A DNA stretch of 64,000 nucleotides. It comes from Mrakia gelida. Its lineage: Eukaryota; Basidiomycota; Tremellomycetes; Cystofilobasidiales; Mrakiaceae. The DNA lies in contig BRON01000007.1 of NCBI GenBank assembly GCA_024345305.1, positions 806,001 to 870,000 of the forward strand, in the 5' to 3' direction. This document shows, piece after piece, positions 22,301 through 32,720 of the stretch (position 1 is its first letter; each line of letters opens with the position of its first letter). The notes below the pieces were generated by a model that was given only the letters and a program-made list of their open reading frames with translations, was not told the origin of the DNA and did no database searches. A program made the position numbers and the translations under genes.

Positions 22301-24196
22301 TTGGGACCTTCGCTGGCTCGGATTGGTGAGTCCTTCGACTATGACTATCTTAAAACCTCGTTCTCATGCTGATCTTTTTGACTCTCCGTCTCAACAGCAC
22401 TTTCGGTCAAGGAGGAGGATGGAGTTCCGCCTGGACGTCCGTCTTCAAGACTCCCCTCCAGAACGCTGGAGTTTCGATCTTCTTCGTCCCAGCCATCTTC
22501 GTCGACACCTCGACCTTCGGATCTGCTTCTGTCATGGACGGAGAGCTCAACTGGAACGGAGGTGAGTCGCTCAAACTCAAGAGCTCGTCCAAACCTCGCG
22601 ACTGATCTCCCTCCCTCTTCTTCGCAGGCTGGCCGACTGGGAACTCCGGCATCGACTTCTCAAGGGATACTACGTACCTCTCTGCTCTGGGATCGAGGTC
22701 TCAAGGCTACATGGCTACCGTCTCCCCCGCGTTCTACACTCGTGAGCTTTCGTTCCTCGTCGCGTCTTTTTTGATCTCGAGCTCACCTCTCGCTCGCTCC
22801 CTTTCTCCTCCCAGACTACTCTCCTTCGACCTGGAACAAGAACTGGATCTTTAAGAGTGACGAGTGAGCACACATCTCATCCTCGAAGTCCGCAAGAGGT
22901 CGCTGACGCCCGAATCCTCTTTGCAGTTGGCTCTTCGCGCGACGATGGCAGCTTCTCGTCGAGAACCGTTTGAAGTTCGACATGGTCGAGGTCTTGACTT
23001 GGTTAGTCCTTTGCCTTGACCGTCGTCGTAACAAACCCAAACTGACCTTGAGTTTGATCTCTTCAACAGGAACGGTGAGCTCGCGTCCCTCGCTATCGAG
23101 CTTTCGGGAGTCGACGACGCGACTGACCTCTCCCTCTCTCTTCTTCCCTCCAGATTACGGAGAATCGAGCTACATCGGAAGCATCCTGGCCGACCAGCCT
23201 AACTCGCAGAACTGGGTCGATGGAGTGAGTTCTGCCCGTTTCTAAACGCAAAGGACGCGACTGACCATTCTCCTCCTCCTCCGCGTCAGATGGATCACCT
23301 TCGTTCGTCCTCGCTCCTTACTCCCTCTCCGAAACCGAGACTGACCGGTGTACTCCTTCTCCACAGCTCTCCTCGAGGTCAACAAATACTACGCTACCGC
23401 CTTCAAAACAGGTCAATACCCTCAGATCCTGACGGATCGAATCTACCTCTCCTCTCGACCTCACTCCAACACCGCCAACGCCTGGGGCTCGGGAGAATTC
23501 GGTCGACCTACTGGAGGTCAGAACGGCGATGCGAACGGATACCTCTGGCCTGCGAACAACTTCTTCGCTCTCGTCTTCGCCAAATCAGCTGGAACCGTCA
23601 CCCTCTCGAGCGGATCGATCAGCAACACCTTCAACGTCAACGCGGGAGTCAACTTCTTGACCTCTGGACTTAGCACTGGGTACGTCTCGTCCCCCTCGAT
23701 CTGCCAAAAGCTCCTCTTGCTGACGCTCGTGTCCGTTTCGTCGTCGTCGAACTGCAGTAACGGAATGAAAGCCGTTCTCTCGCGATCTGGCTCGAACGTC
23801 CTCACCTTCCAGCCCTCTTTCACCTTCACTCAGGATACACAGTAAGTCTATCTATCCTTCGAGCAGCTTACTCGTTCTCTTCGTCGCTCTGTCGCTCGCT
23901 CCTTTCCTCCTTCGTTGCGTTGAACTCACCGCGTCTCGCCCTCTTCTTCTCCCTTCTCCCTCTTCTCTCGCTTCTGAAGGTGGTTCAACTGGAATTACAT
24001 CTACTTCGGTAAGCTCTCTTCTCTCGTTCTTACTCTTAGAGGAAGTCGTGGACGTGAAGTAAGGCGAAAGACGGGTGGGAAGACGCGACGCGTCGGAAGA
24101 GGGACACCACGACGACCTTGTTCTCGACGAATATTCAAAGCAGCTCGCTGACTCTCCTATTTTCTTCCTTCTTCATCCACAGCTTCGCCTGCTTAG
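19366..24196 (+). CDS. Secreted protein with three WSC domains and a GH71 alpha-1,3-glucanase domain
   Basis: Signal peptide (STSLLLPFILLLALFTPQLV), then three cysteine-rich WSC carbohydrate-binding domains: WVSKGCYTD (about 19530-19980), WVAKGCYSD (20185-20690) and WAYSGCYLD (21220-21580). A Ser/Thr-rich linker (20690-21000) separates the second and third. The catalytic domain starts GKAVYAHFMM at about 21895 and continues GVDGFALNIGTDSW, FKLFLSLDMTVFGCSSYG, NWIFKSDDWLF and DYGESSYIGSI; these are glycoside hydrolase family 71 features (mutanase, Agn1-type). The C-terminal beta-rich part ends WNYIYFASPA. GH71 enzymes cut alpha-1,3-glucan of fungal walls; WSC domains probably hold the enzyme on the wall. 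About 20 introns, including a probable 6-nt exon at 20053-20058. The next gene is a tandem paralogue. Confidence 0.9.
20053..20058 (+). other. Probable 6-nt microexon (Val-Thr) in the first WSC-GH71 gene
   Basis: GTAACC is flanked by a good acceptor (CGCCAG) and a GTGAGT donor. Joining FEP, VT and TAIAQ keeps the frame; skipping it also keeps the frame, so it could be alternative. The paralogue has the same arrangement at 25815-25820. Confidence 0.5.
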
Positions 24197-25097
24197 ACTC
24201 TGGCTCTCTCACCTCCTTGTCCACTGCTCGCATTCAGCGCTCTCCGGTCGCATCACTTAGAATTCTCTTTTCTCTCCTCTCTTCTTCACGTTTTTGGGTT
24301 TAGGTCTCTTCGGTCCCTCACGTTTCCTCGCTAATATATACGGCTTGCCAATCGGAATGATAATGCTACTGGAGTCGGGGAGCGGCGAGGGAGCGAACGT
24401 CGTCGTGAGCTGATCCAGGTACGCTCCAGTTTCTCTCGTCCCTCCTTCACACTCATCACAATCCACTAGCGCCCTTCGGACAGAGAAAGCGAATAATACT
24501 GCTTCGCTTGAATGAAGACTTCGTCGAAGCTGCGGTGCGGCTTGAAAACGAGCTCGACCTCCAGCTTCTCCACGTCGGCTCGCTCGCGTTCTTCTTCGCT
24601 TCCCGAGCTTTCCCTTCTTTTCCTTCACAACCCTCCCAATCCTCTCAGTTTGACACAGTCGAGCTGACCATATCTTCTTCCCGCTTTCCACAGAAGCTGT
24701 GCCGCCGCTGTTCGCTCATCGCTGTCGGGCAGAGCGGGTCGAACAATGTCGGAAGAGGAAGAACAAAGTCTGGACCTTCGCGTTCATGATCGGCTCAGCT
24801 TTTCCCCATGGAAGTCTCACTTCACGATTCCCACCATCTCCCCTTTGTTTCCAATGATAAGGATTTCTCTCTTCTCTCGTGCTTTCGCTGTTGTCCTCCA
24901 ACATTCACCTCCTTTTCAAGACGGAAGTCGCTGGACATCTCGACCTCCCTCCCTCTCCTCTCCCTCCCTCTTCCCTCCCTCCCCCACCCCGCACCCTACC
25001 CACCACGATCGTTTCCCCTTTTCGGCAGCATCCTACCAGTAGACCTTGACCCAGGCTTCACACCACACTCCTTTCGCTTCCTCGCTTCCCTCTCAGC
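24197..25097. other. Intergenic region between the WSC-GH71 paralogues
   Basis: This stretch holds the 3' flank of the first paralogue and the promoter of the second. Dense CCTCCCT pyrimidine tracts occur at about 24940-25000. Short ORFs on both strands show no recognisable family, and no splice set extends them. I see no gene. Confidence 0.4.
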
Positions 25098-28000
25098 ATG
25101 TTGTTCACCTCGAGCTTCCGCGCGTCGACCTCCCTCCCCGTCCTCTTCATCCTCCTCCTCGCCCTCCTCACCCCTCACCTCGCCCAAGCTCGGGATAGCC
25201 CTCATCGAGTCCTCCAAAAGTCAGCACACAAAGGGATCCATCGTCGAGCTTCTCAGTGGGCGTCAAAGGGCTGCTACACGGACTCCTCGCCTCGAGTCCT
25301 CAACAGCTTTTACTGGGACGACGCTGGTATGACGGTCTCCAGGTGTACAGCCAAGTGCCAGTCTCTAGGATATACGCTGGCAGGGTTGGAGTTCTCTAGT
25401 GAGTCTTTCCGTCGGAAGCGAGCTTGAAACTCGGATGGAACGAAACGAGGCGTCAAGAAAGGATCGAAGCTCACCCGCACGATTTGCTCTCTTTCCTCCT
25501 TCTTCTCGCAGCTCAGTGCATGTGCTCCTCATCCATCGCAGGCTCTTCAAGCCAGGTCCTCGCTTCAGAATGCTCATCGACTTGTGGAGGTGCGTCCATC
25601 CTTCCCGCTTTCACGTTCGTGCGGAATCGAACGCGAGCCGACCGAGCTAATCGTTGCTCGCTTTTCACGACTTGGCAGGATCGCCTTCTACTTCTTGCGG
25701 AGGGTTCTATCGACTGAACCTTTACTCGTTCGATTCTGTGAGTTCCTGAGCGTAATCGTCTCTTTGCTTCCGAGCAGCACTTCACTGAATCCTTCGTTCG
25801 TCTTTCCCTCTCAGGTCGCCGTCAGTTCAAAACAACTCCTTTCTTCGAACCTCCTTCTTTCCCTCGAGCTCTCAGCTCACCATCTTTCCCTTGAACTTCT
25901 ACCTAGGTCGCCTCCAACGACATCTGGGACGCGAAAGGATGCTACTCGGACTCGTCGTCGCCTCGAACGCTTCCCGCCTACACTTTCGAGTCGAACTCGA
26001 TGACTTCGTCTCTCTGCAAGTCTACGTGCAAATCCAAAGGGTTCGTTCCATTCCAATCTCCGCTCTGGAGCGACAATACTGACCTCTCACTCTCTATCCA
26101 CAGCTACTCCTTCGCTGGAACCCAATACTCGACGCAGTGTGAGTTTGACTCGAGACGCGACGTCGACGATACGAACGCCTCGCTCTTTGGTCTTCGCTTT
26201 CATGTGCTGACCAGCTATTACCCTGCTTCGCACTTCCCTTCAGGCTGGTGTGCCAACTCGATTGGCGCCCAGGGCACGATTCAGCCGTCGAGTTCGTGCG
26301 ACAAAGCTTGCGGAGGTGCGTCGCCGCTCTTTCGTCTTCCTCTTCCTCTCGTCTCGCCGTCGCCGCTGAGGTCACTCACTTTGGTTTCCATACCTTCTTT
26401 GCCTTCTATCCTTCAGGATCCAGCTCGGAGTTCTGCGGTGGAAGCTACCGGCTCTCGGTCTACCAACTCGTCTCCTCAGGGACCTCGACGACGGCTGCCG
26501 CGACTTCGACCTCTTCGCCTTCGCCTTCGCCTTCTGTGAGTCGTGCTGCTTGACACCTTCTCGGAGTTGACTCCAAGGCTCGATGTTTGTCTGACTTCTC
26601 GCTGACGTCTCTCTCCTTCTCCTTCGCAGCCGACGGCAGCAGGCTGGAACGATTTGGGCTGCTACACCGACTCGTCTTCTCCTCGGACAATCTCAGGATT
26701 CTACTTTGAGGACAACTCGATGAATCCCTCGATGTGCAAGTCTACTTGTCAAGCCAAGGGGTGAGTCTTCCACCTCGCGCTCAGCCTTTCTTCCCCCCTC
26801 CCCTGGACGACGCGTCGGCTTCGCTGACTTCCTTTTCCCTTCACCTCGTTCAATCGAACAGATACGCTTACGCCGGAACTCAGTACTACACTCAATGTAA
26901 GTAGGACTCTCGCGTTCACATCAAAAGATAGATCTCCAAGCTGGAGCATAACGAACGAACTCGAACTGACTTTCACCCGCTTTTCTTCCTTCCGTCGCTC
27001 GTCCAGGCTACTGCTCGAGTTCCCTGAACTCTGCCGGGGTCGCTGCCTCTTCCTCAGACTGTAGCACTCCTTGCAAAGGTAAGTCATCTACTCTGCCTTC
27101 CTTCCTTCTCGCTCGAGCTGAAACCAACTCTCGTTTGTTGCGCGTCTCGTTCAGGCTCGTCAAGCGTGATGTGCGGAGGGAACTTCCGTCTCTTGGTCTA
27201 CAAGTTCGTTGGGACGCTCTCGACGTCGACTCCTACTTCGGTGAGTCTCATAGTTTCTAGCTTGTTCGTCGCGTTCTGACGCGTCCTGATCTGATCGGCG
27301 ATCTCCCCTTGCAGCCTCAGACGACGGTGAGTCGTAGAGCGTTTCCTTCTCTCATTTGATCTTCGTGCTCTCTACTGACTCTTCTTGATATTCTATCTGC
27401 CTTTGTAGACTTCTCCCGTCTCCGGCTCGGGTCTGTGGGCGTACTCGGGTTGCTATCGCGACGCAGAGTCTCGAACGCTACCCTCCTACTCCTTCACCTC
27501 GAACTCTTTGACCATCGAGAGCTGCCAGTCTACATGCCTGTCTAAGGGCTACGCTGTCGCTGGCCTGGAGACGGGATCAGAGGTGATCTTCGACTCTCTT
27601 TGACGCGTTTTCCTCTCGTTCTCGGTTCGCTGACTCTCGACTTCTCTCCCCTCCAGTGCTGGTGTGCCTCCTCGATCGGCTCCTCGGGAAATCAACTTTC
27701 AGACTCGACTTGCGCATCGAGCTGCACTGGAAACTCTCAGCAGTACTGTGGTACGTTGTTGTCTCTTCGCTTTCGTCGATTTCGTTTTCAGCTGACCTTC
27801 TTCTTTTCCAGGCGGAGCGTGGGCTCTGACGATCTTCAAGTACACCTCTGTGAGTCGCGTACTCTCAAGCTCGTCAGGCTAGCAACGCTGACTCAAATTT
27901 TATCGGTCTCCAGTCTGGAGCTGCTCCCTCGCCGTCGCCGACTGTGAGTTCGAATCGAATCCAAGACGCGTCGAGCTGGAGAGCTCACGAACTCCTCGTT

Positions 28001-30380
28001 TCACTTCAGACCACATCCCCCAACTCCGCCCCCACCAACACCGCGGTGTACGTTCCAGGTCCTTCGACTCCCGGAAAGGCTGTCTACGCCCATTTCATGA
28101 TGGTGAGATCCGAGTCGCCGTCTTTCCCTCGCTCGCGTCTTCCTTGTCCACTCTGACCCGTCTCTTCTCTCCTTCTCTTCGATCCTCATCAGGGAAACAC
28201 CTACTCCTACAACTACAACACGTGGATCTCTCAGATCCAGCTCGCCATCGCAGGAGGAGTTGACGGGTTCGCTCTGAACGTTGGAGCTGACTCCTGGCAA
28301 ACGAACGGACTCGATCTCGCCTACCAAGCCGCCGCTGGGAGTGGAACTGGATTCAAGATGTTCCTCAGTCTCGACATGACTGTCTTCGGCTGCTCTTCGT
28401 ACGGTCACGCTGATATACTCAAGAGTCTCGTCGCGAGATTCGCTGGACACTCGAATCAGGCGAAGTACGCGTCGAAGGTGCTCGTCGGGACGTTCGCTGG
28501 ATCGGATTGGTTCGTCCTCGTCTCTCGATGGTCTCTCAGTTTGATCTCCAGCTGATCAATCGTTTCTCTCGCGCTCCAGCTCGTTCGGTCAAGGAGGAGG
28601 ATGGAGCAACGCCTGGCAGAACGTTTTCAAGACGCCCCTCCAGAACTCTGGGATCCCGATCTTCTTTGTCCCAGCCATTTTCGTCGACACTTCTTCCTTC
28701 GGATCCGCCTCGGTCATGGACGGAGAGCTCAACTGGAATGGCGGTGAGTCTGTAATGACCTCGTCTCGTCTCGAAGCTCGCGTTTAACTTTCTTCCTCCT
28801 CCCCTCGCTTCCTCGCAGGCTGGCCGACGGGAAACAATGGGATCGACTTCTCGAGAGACAACACCTACCTCTCTGCTCTGGGCCCAAGGTCTCAAGGCTA
28901 CATGGCTACCGTTTCGCCCGCGTTCTACACTCGTGAGTTCTTCCATCGTCAATCAAATCTCGTCGCGTCGTTTCCCTTCCGATCTCAACTCTCTCCCTCC
29001 TTCGTCCTCCAGACTACGCCCCTTGGTCTTGGAACAAAAACTGGATCTTCAAGAGCGACGAGTGAGTAGAGATCGAGCTTTTGAGCCTCGAACGAGGTTG
29101 CTGATCGACGGGCTCTTCTTACAGCTGGCTTTTCGCTCGCCGATGGCAGCAACTCGTCGAAAATCGCAACAGGTTTGACATGATCGAGATCTTGACTTGG
29201 TGAGCTCTCTTCCTCATCTTCTTGGGAATCCTCTCTCTTCACTAACCTTGCTTCCCTCCTTCTCAACAGGAACGGTGAGCGTTTGAGTCTTCCGCGATCC
29301 TCGTTCAGTCGGAGACGCGACTGACGCCTTCTCTCTTTTTTCTCTTCCTCTTCAGATTACGGAGAGTCAAGTTACATCGGAAGTATTCTCGCTGATCAGC
29401 CCAACTCGCAGAACTGGGTCAATGGCGTGAGTTTTTCTCTCATTCTCGTCGAAGGAGCGAAGACGCGACTGACCTTCGTTTTGTCTCTCGCTTCAGATGG
29501 ATCATCTGCGTTCGTCTTTTTCTTCTCAACTCATCTCCTTGTCGAGGTCAATGCTGATTGACTCACCGACTCCTCCAGCTCTCCTCGAAGTCAACAAGTA
29601 TTACTCGACAGCTTTCAAGACCGGCCAATACCCTCCCATCTACAACGATCGGATCTTTCTCTCTACTCGACCTCACTCTAACACCGCCAACGCCTGGGGT
29701 TCGGGAGAGTTTGGACGACCGACGGGCATGTACAACGGGGATCCCAACGGCTACCTCTGGCCTACCAACGACTTCTTCGCTCTCGTCTTTGCCAAATCAG
29801 CTGGAACCGTCACCCTCTCGAGCGGATCGATCAGCAACACGTTCAACGTCAACGCGGGAGTCAACTTCCTCACTTCGGGACTCAGTACTGGGTGAGCTCT
29901 TCTCCCTATCATTTGAGCGAACTATACACCTCACTGAATCGCCTCGTCGTCCTTCTCTCCTTCGAGCAGAAATGGAATCAAAGCCGTCCTTTCGCGCTCC
30001 GGATCCAACGTTCTCACCCTCCAGCCCTCGTTCACTTTCACTCAAGACACCCAGTGAGTTATAATGTCCATCGAGACGTTCTCCCTCTCGCTTCATTCCA
30101 TCGCTCTCTCTCTTCTTTCGTTCTCCGTCGCGTCGTCCTTCGCGTCGAGCTGACCGCGTCTCGCTCTTCTCGCTTTCTTTTTCGCTGTTCTCCCGCTTTC
30201 AAAGGTGGTACAGCTGGAACTACATCTTCTTTGGTAAGGTTCCCTTCCTCTTCGAGAGAAATGGGGAAGGAGAAGGTCGGAGCTGGAGACGCGTCGAGCG
30301 AACGACGAACAAACAACTCGCTAACCTGACCTCTTCCTCTTCCCCTTCCTTCCCTCCCTCCCTCAACAGCCTCTCCCTGA
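25098..30380 (+). CDS. Secreted protein with four WSC domains and a GH71 alpha-1,3-glucanase domain
   Basis: Tandem paralogue of the gene at 19366. Signal peptide (LPVLFILLLALLTPHLAQA), then four WSC domains: WASKGCYTD (about 25260-25740), WDAKGCYSD (25930-26470), WNDLGCYTD (26640-27215) and WAYSGCYRD (27435-27850). The GH71 domain begins GKAVYAHFMM at about 28077 and continues GVDGFALNVGADSW, FKMFLSLDMTVFGCSSYG and DYGESSYIGSI. It ends WNYIFFASP. Compared with its neighbour it has one more WSC domain (the third) and a much shorter Ser/Thr linker. Exon borders in the catalytic half match those of the neighbour. A 6-nt exon (25815-25820) and a 9-nt exon (27315-27323, PQT) are likely. Probable role: wall alpha-glucan remodelling or turnover outside the cell. 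Confidence 0.9.
25815..25820 (+). other. Probable 6-nt microexon (Val-Ala) in the second WSC-GH71 gene
   Basis: GTCGCC lies between a CTCAG acceptor and a GTCAGT donor, at the same place as the 6-nt exon of the paralogue. The following exon also begins GTCGCC. Skipping it would leave the frame intact. Confidence 0.45.
27315..27323 (+). other. 9-nt microexon (Pro-Gln-Thr) between WSC3 and WSC4
   Basis: CCTCAGACG is flanked by a TTGCAG acceptor and a GTGAGT donor, in the linker before the fourth WSC domain of the second WSC-GH71 gene. Neighbouring exons end at 27240 and restart at 27419 in phase 0. Confidence 0.55.
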
Positions 30381-30528
30381 TCAGAGCCGGCTCTCTCTCC
30401 TCTCTCTCTCTCTCCGCCCTTTACACCTCCCTCTCGTCCTCAGCCCTCCTTGGTCGCGTCCGTCAACCCTTCGTTTAGATCTTCCCTCCTTCGATCTTTG
30501 CTCTGTTTCCTCCATCTTCACTTTGGGC

Positions 30529-31080
30529 TCACTCGTCGTCATCTCTCTCAGTATCATCTCCATCTATACCTCTATCTACCTCTCTAATCCACCTACACAC
30601 TCTTTTGCCCGGCGACTGAACTGGAAGGGGAAAGAAAAGGGAACGACTGCGACGCGAGGAGGTGGACGAGATCGAGGTCGAGGGAGTCGCTCGTCCTAAA
30701 TTGCTTACCCCAGCCTCGTCCAAGTCCTGCTGATGGTGACTTTGATGTCTTCAGGGAAGCAGATGATACTGCTTCCGACTCGGCGACCGCTATGTAGGCT
30801 GCCAGAAGGGTCGAGGGCAAGAGAAAGGGAGGGTAGAGAAAAGTTGAGCGACGCGTCGAAGAACGCTCCCGTCTCGAGTCGTTCTTTTGTTCTTCCCGCC
30901 CCCTCTCTCGGAACTTTCCCCTCCTGCAGCGGATAGTCAGCGAGAGTTCTGAGGAAGATCTTCCTCGTTTTATCCCAATCCTCGGCCCACCTCAGCAAAC
31001 GATACGCAGAAACGATCGACACGTCCAACCTTCGCGCTCGAGCTTCGACCTCGCTCTTCTCGGACGCGCCTGAGAGATGC
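30529..31080 (-). CDS. Possible small spliced gene, unrecognised
   Basis: On the minus strand, protein-like segments occur in order: SIVSAYRLLRWAEDWDKTRK with FLRTLADYPLQE, then AYIAVAESEAVSSASLKTSK, then QSPGKRVCRWIREVDRG and a stop at about 30529. A CTGAC branch site and CAG acceptors lie between them. The YRLLR stretch faintly recalls mitochondrial LYR-motif proteins, but that is only an impression. No convincing start codon was found, and the splice sites are not consensus. Treat it as a hint of a gene in the 2.3-kb gap between the second WSC-GH71 gene and the PP1 subunit. Confidence 0.2.
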
Positions 31081-31192
31081 GAGGTGAGGTGGAAGGAAGA
31101 AGAAAGGTTGATTCTCGCGAGATCTCCGTGTTGTTTGTTCGACTGCTTGGCTATATGAGAGTGGAGTCCTCTGCTGGGGCAAGCGGAAGGAA

Positions 31193-31209
31193 GAAAAAAA
31201 AAAAGGAAG
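31193..31209 (+). repeat. A-rich homopolymer-like run
   Basis: A run of A broken by few G bases lies in the intergenic gap 30381-32050; on the other strand it is a pyrimidine tract. Apart from the tentative minus-strand segments, I see nothing else in that gap. Confidence 0.6.
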
Positions 31210-32050
31210 GGGGAGGGGAAGGGGGCGCTCCTCTTTCCCTCCCCAAGCCGCCTCGATCCCTCTCCTTCCTTCTTGCCTCCCAACTTCTTCTTGCCCTCGC
31301 CCTCCCGCTTGAACTGGGTTCACTCCCTTCCCTCTCTCTCGCCTCTCCTCCTCCCTCTCTTCTCTACATCCTTGCGTTCTTGGACCCACCCCCTACGTCA
31401 ACAGCAGAGCTTGAACTGGAAAGATTTCGACCTCAACCGACAGCTCTTCGTGCGTTCCTCTTGCTTCCCTTCTTCTGAACGAGCTAGGCTCCCTTCCTCC
31501 CTTCCCTGCTGACCTCTCATCCTCTTAACTTCTTCTTGATCTCTTCTACACACGGAATCCAACTCCTTAACAAAAACAACAACAACACTCGTTCTATACA
31601 CGTCCCTTCCCGTCCTCTCCCTCCCTCCCACCACCCACCCGTCATCCCTCTGGACTCTCCTCCCTCCTTCAGGCACCCTCTCCTTCCTTCCCTTCAAAAG
31701 AGACAACACCCAATCTCGACTACCATCTCCCTCTTCCCTCTCTCTCGCTCTAGCACCTCCTTCGTGAGTGGATTCTCCCTTTCTCTCTGAATGACGTCGG
31801 GCGGCGAAGAACGAACGAACGAAGGAGCAACGAGGTCGCCCCCCTTCAGTCAGCGAAGAAGGAAGGACAAGACCAGTCATCCCAGCTCTTCCTGGACGAG
31901 TAGAGAGCTCGCAGAGAAGGAGGGGTTTTCCTTCCCTCTCTCATATGGCGACTTTGATTGACATGTCGAGCACAAGGGAACGAGAGAGGGCTTGGACGCG
32001 ATAACGAGCGAGGCGGCTGGCCTCTCGTCCTCTCTCGCCCGCGACGACGG

Positions 32051-32263
32051 ATGACGATCAAGCTTGGAGTTGCACGAACGACCACTCATCCCAATCCTAC
32101 AGACACGTTCAGTGTGGCCACGTTCGGTTCTGCTACACCCGAAGAGGTGCGATAGAACATCGACGAAGATCTGTCGAAGCTGACCTTTGTTTGATCCCTT
32201 CTCGCGCAGGTCCTCTTCAACCACACCCCTCTCAGCGTGGAACAGGCCCAAATCCTTGCTTGA
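32051..32263 (+). CDS. Short spliced ORF (49 codons), possible upstream ORF
   Basis: Two exons (32051-32146 and 32210-32263) join in frame. The 63-nt intron has a GTGCGA donor, a GCTGAC branch site about 25 nt before CAG, and a CAG acceptor, so it looks like a real intron. The product reads DTFSVATFGSATPEE, then VLFNHTPLSVEQAQILA and a stop; I do not recognise it. It lies 458 bp before the start of the PP1 subunit gene on the same strand, with another good donor (GTGAGT, 32297) just downstream. The transcript may therefore continue and make this an upstream ORF in that gene's leader. It could instead be an independent micropeptide gene. Confidence 0.35.
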
Positions 32264-32720
32264 CCAGGCCCAACAGACTTCCCTCTCAACAACCAAGTGA
32301 GTCAGATCTTCCTTCACCATCCAGAGTACTCGTTCTCTTGGGAGTTCAGTTCTTGCCAGGACGAGGAAGGACTGCAGAGAGGGACGACGACGACAGGTTC
32401 CCTTGGTCGGATCCTCACCCGAGCCGCGGCCTGATAACGAAACGACTCGTTTCAGAGCTCCTTCCTCTTTGACCTTATATGGCGAGAGAGGAGAGGTGAA
32501 ATTGGTTCTCTTTCGCATGCAGGAAGGAAGTCATCTGGACATCGGTCACCTCTTTCGAAACAACGGAGAACTGACCTCGTTCCTTCCTCTCGCTTTCGCA
32601 ACTTCTAGCAACCTCGACCTCCTTCCAGGACCCAAGCCCTTCCCTCCCTCGCTCATCTCCCTTTCCCCAACGGAATTCGACCCACCTCCCTTCCTCCTGC
32701 CACCTTCAGCAAACGGAACG

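Larger units (their letters stand above)
19366..30380 (+). repeat. Tandem gene duplication (two WSC-GH71 genes)
   Basis: The two genes share domain order, intron positions in the GH71 half, and long runs of identical protein (for example LDMTVFGCSSYG and SSGSISNTFNVNAGVNFLTS). Intron lengths and sequences have diverged, so the duplication is not recent. Confidence 0.9.

Noticed and set aside
31877..32518. 213-codon minus-strand frame ahead of the PP1 gene
   Set aside because: Intronless in an intron-rich genome, no recognisable domain, and it overlaps a plus-strand spliced ORF with better signals.
32403..32720. In-frame upstream start for the PP1 subunit (966-codon frame)
   Set aside because: The stretch contains acceptor and branch-like signals and no conserved sequence; the Met at 32721 is the better start. 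The long frame arises because the 69-nt intron at 34069 has no stop.
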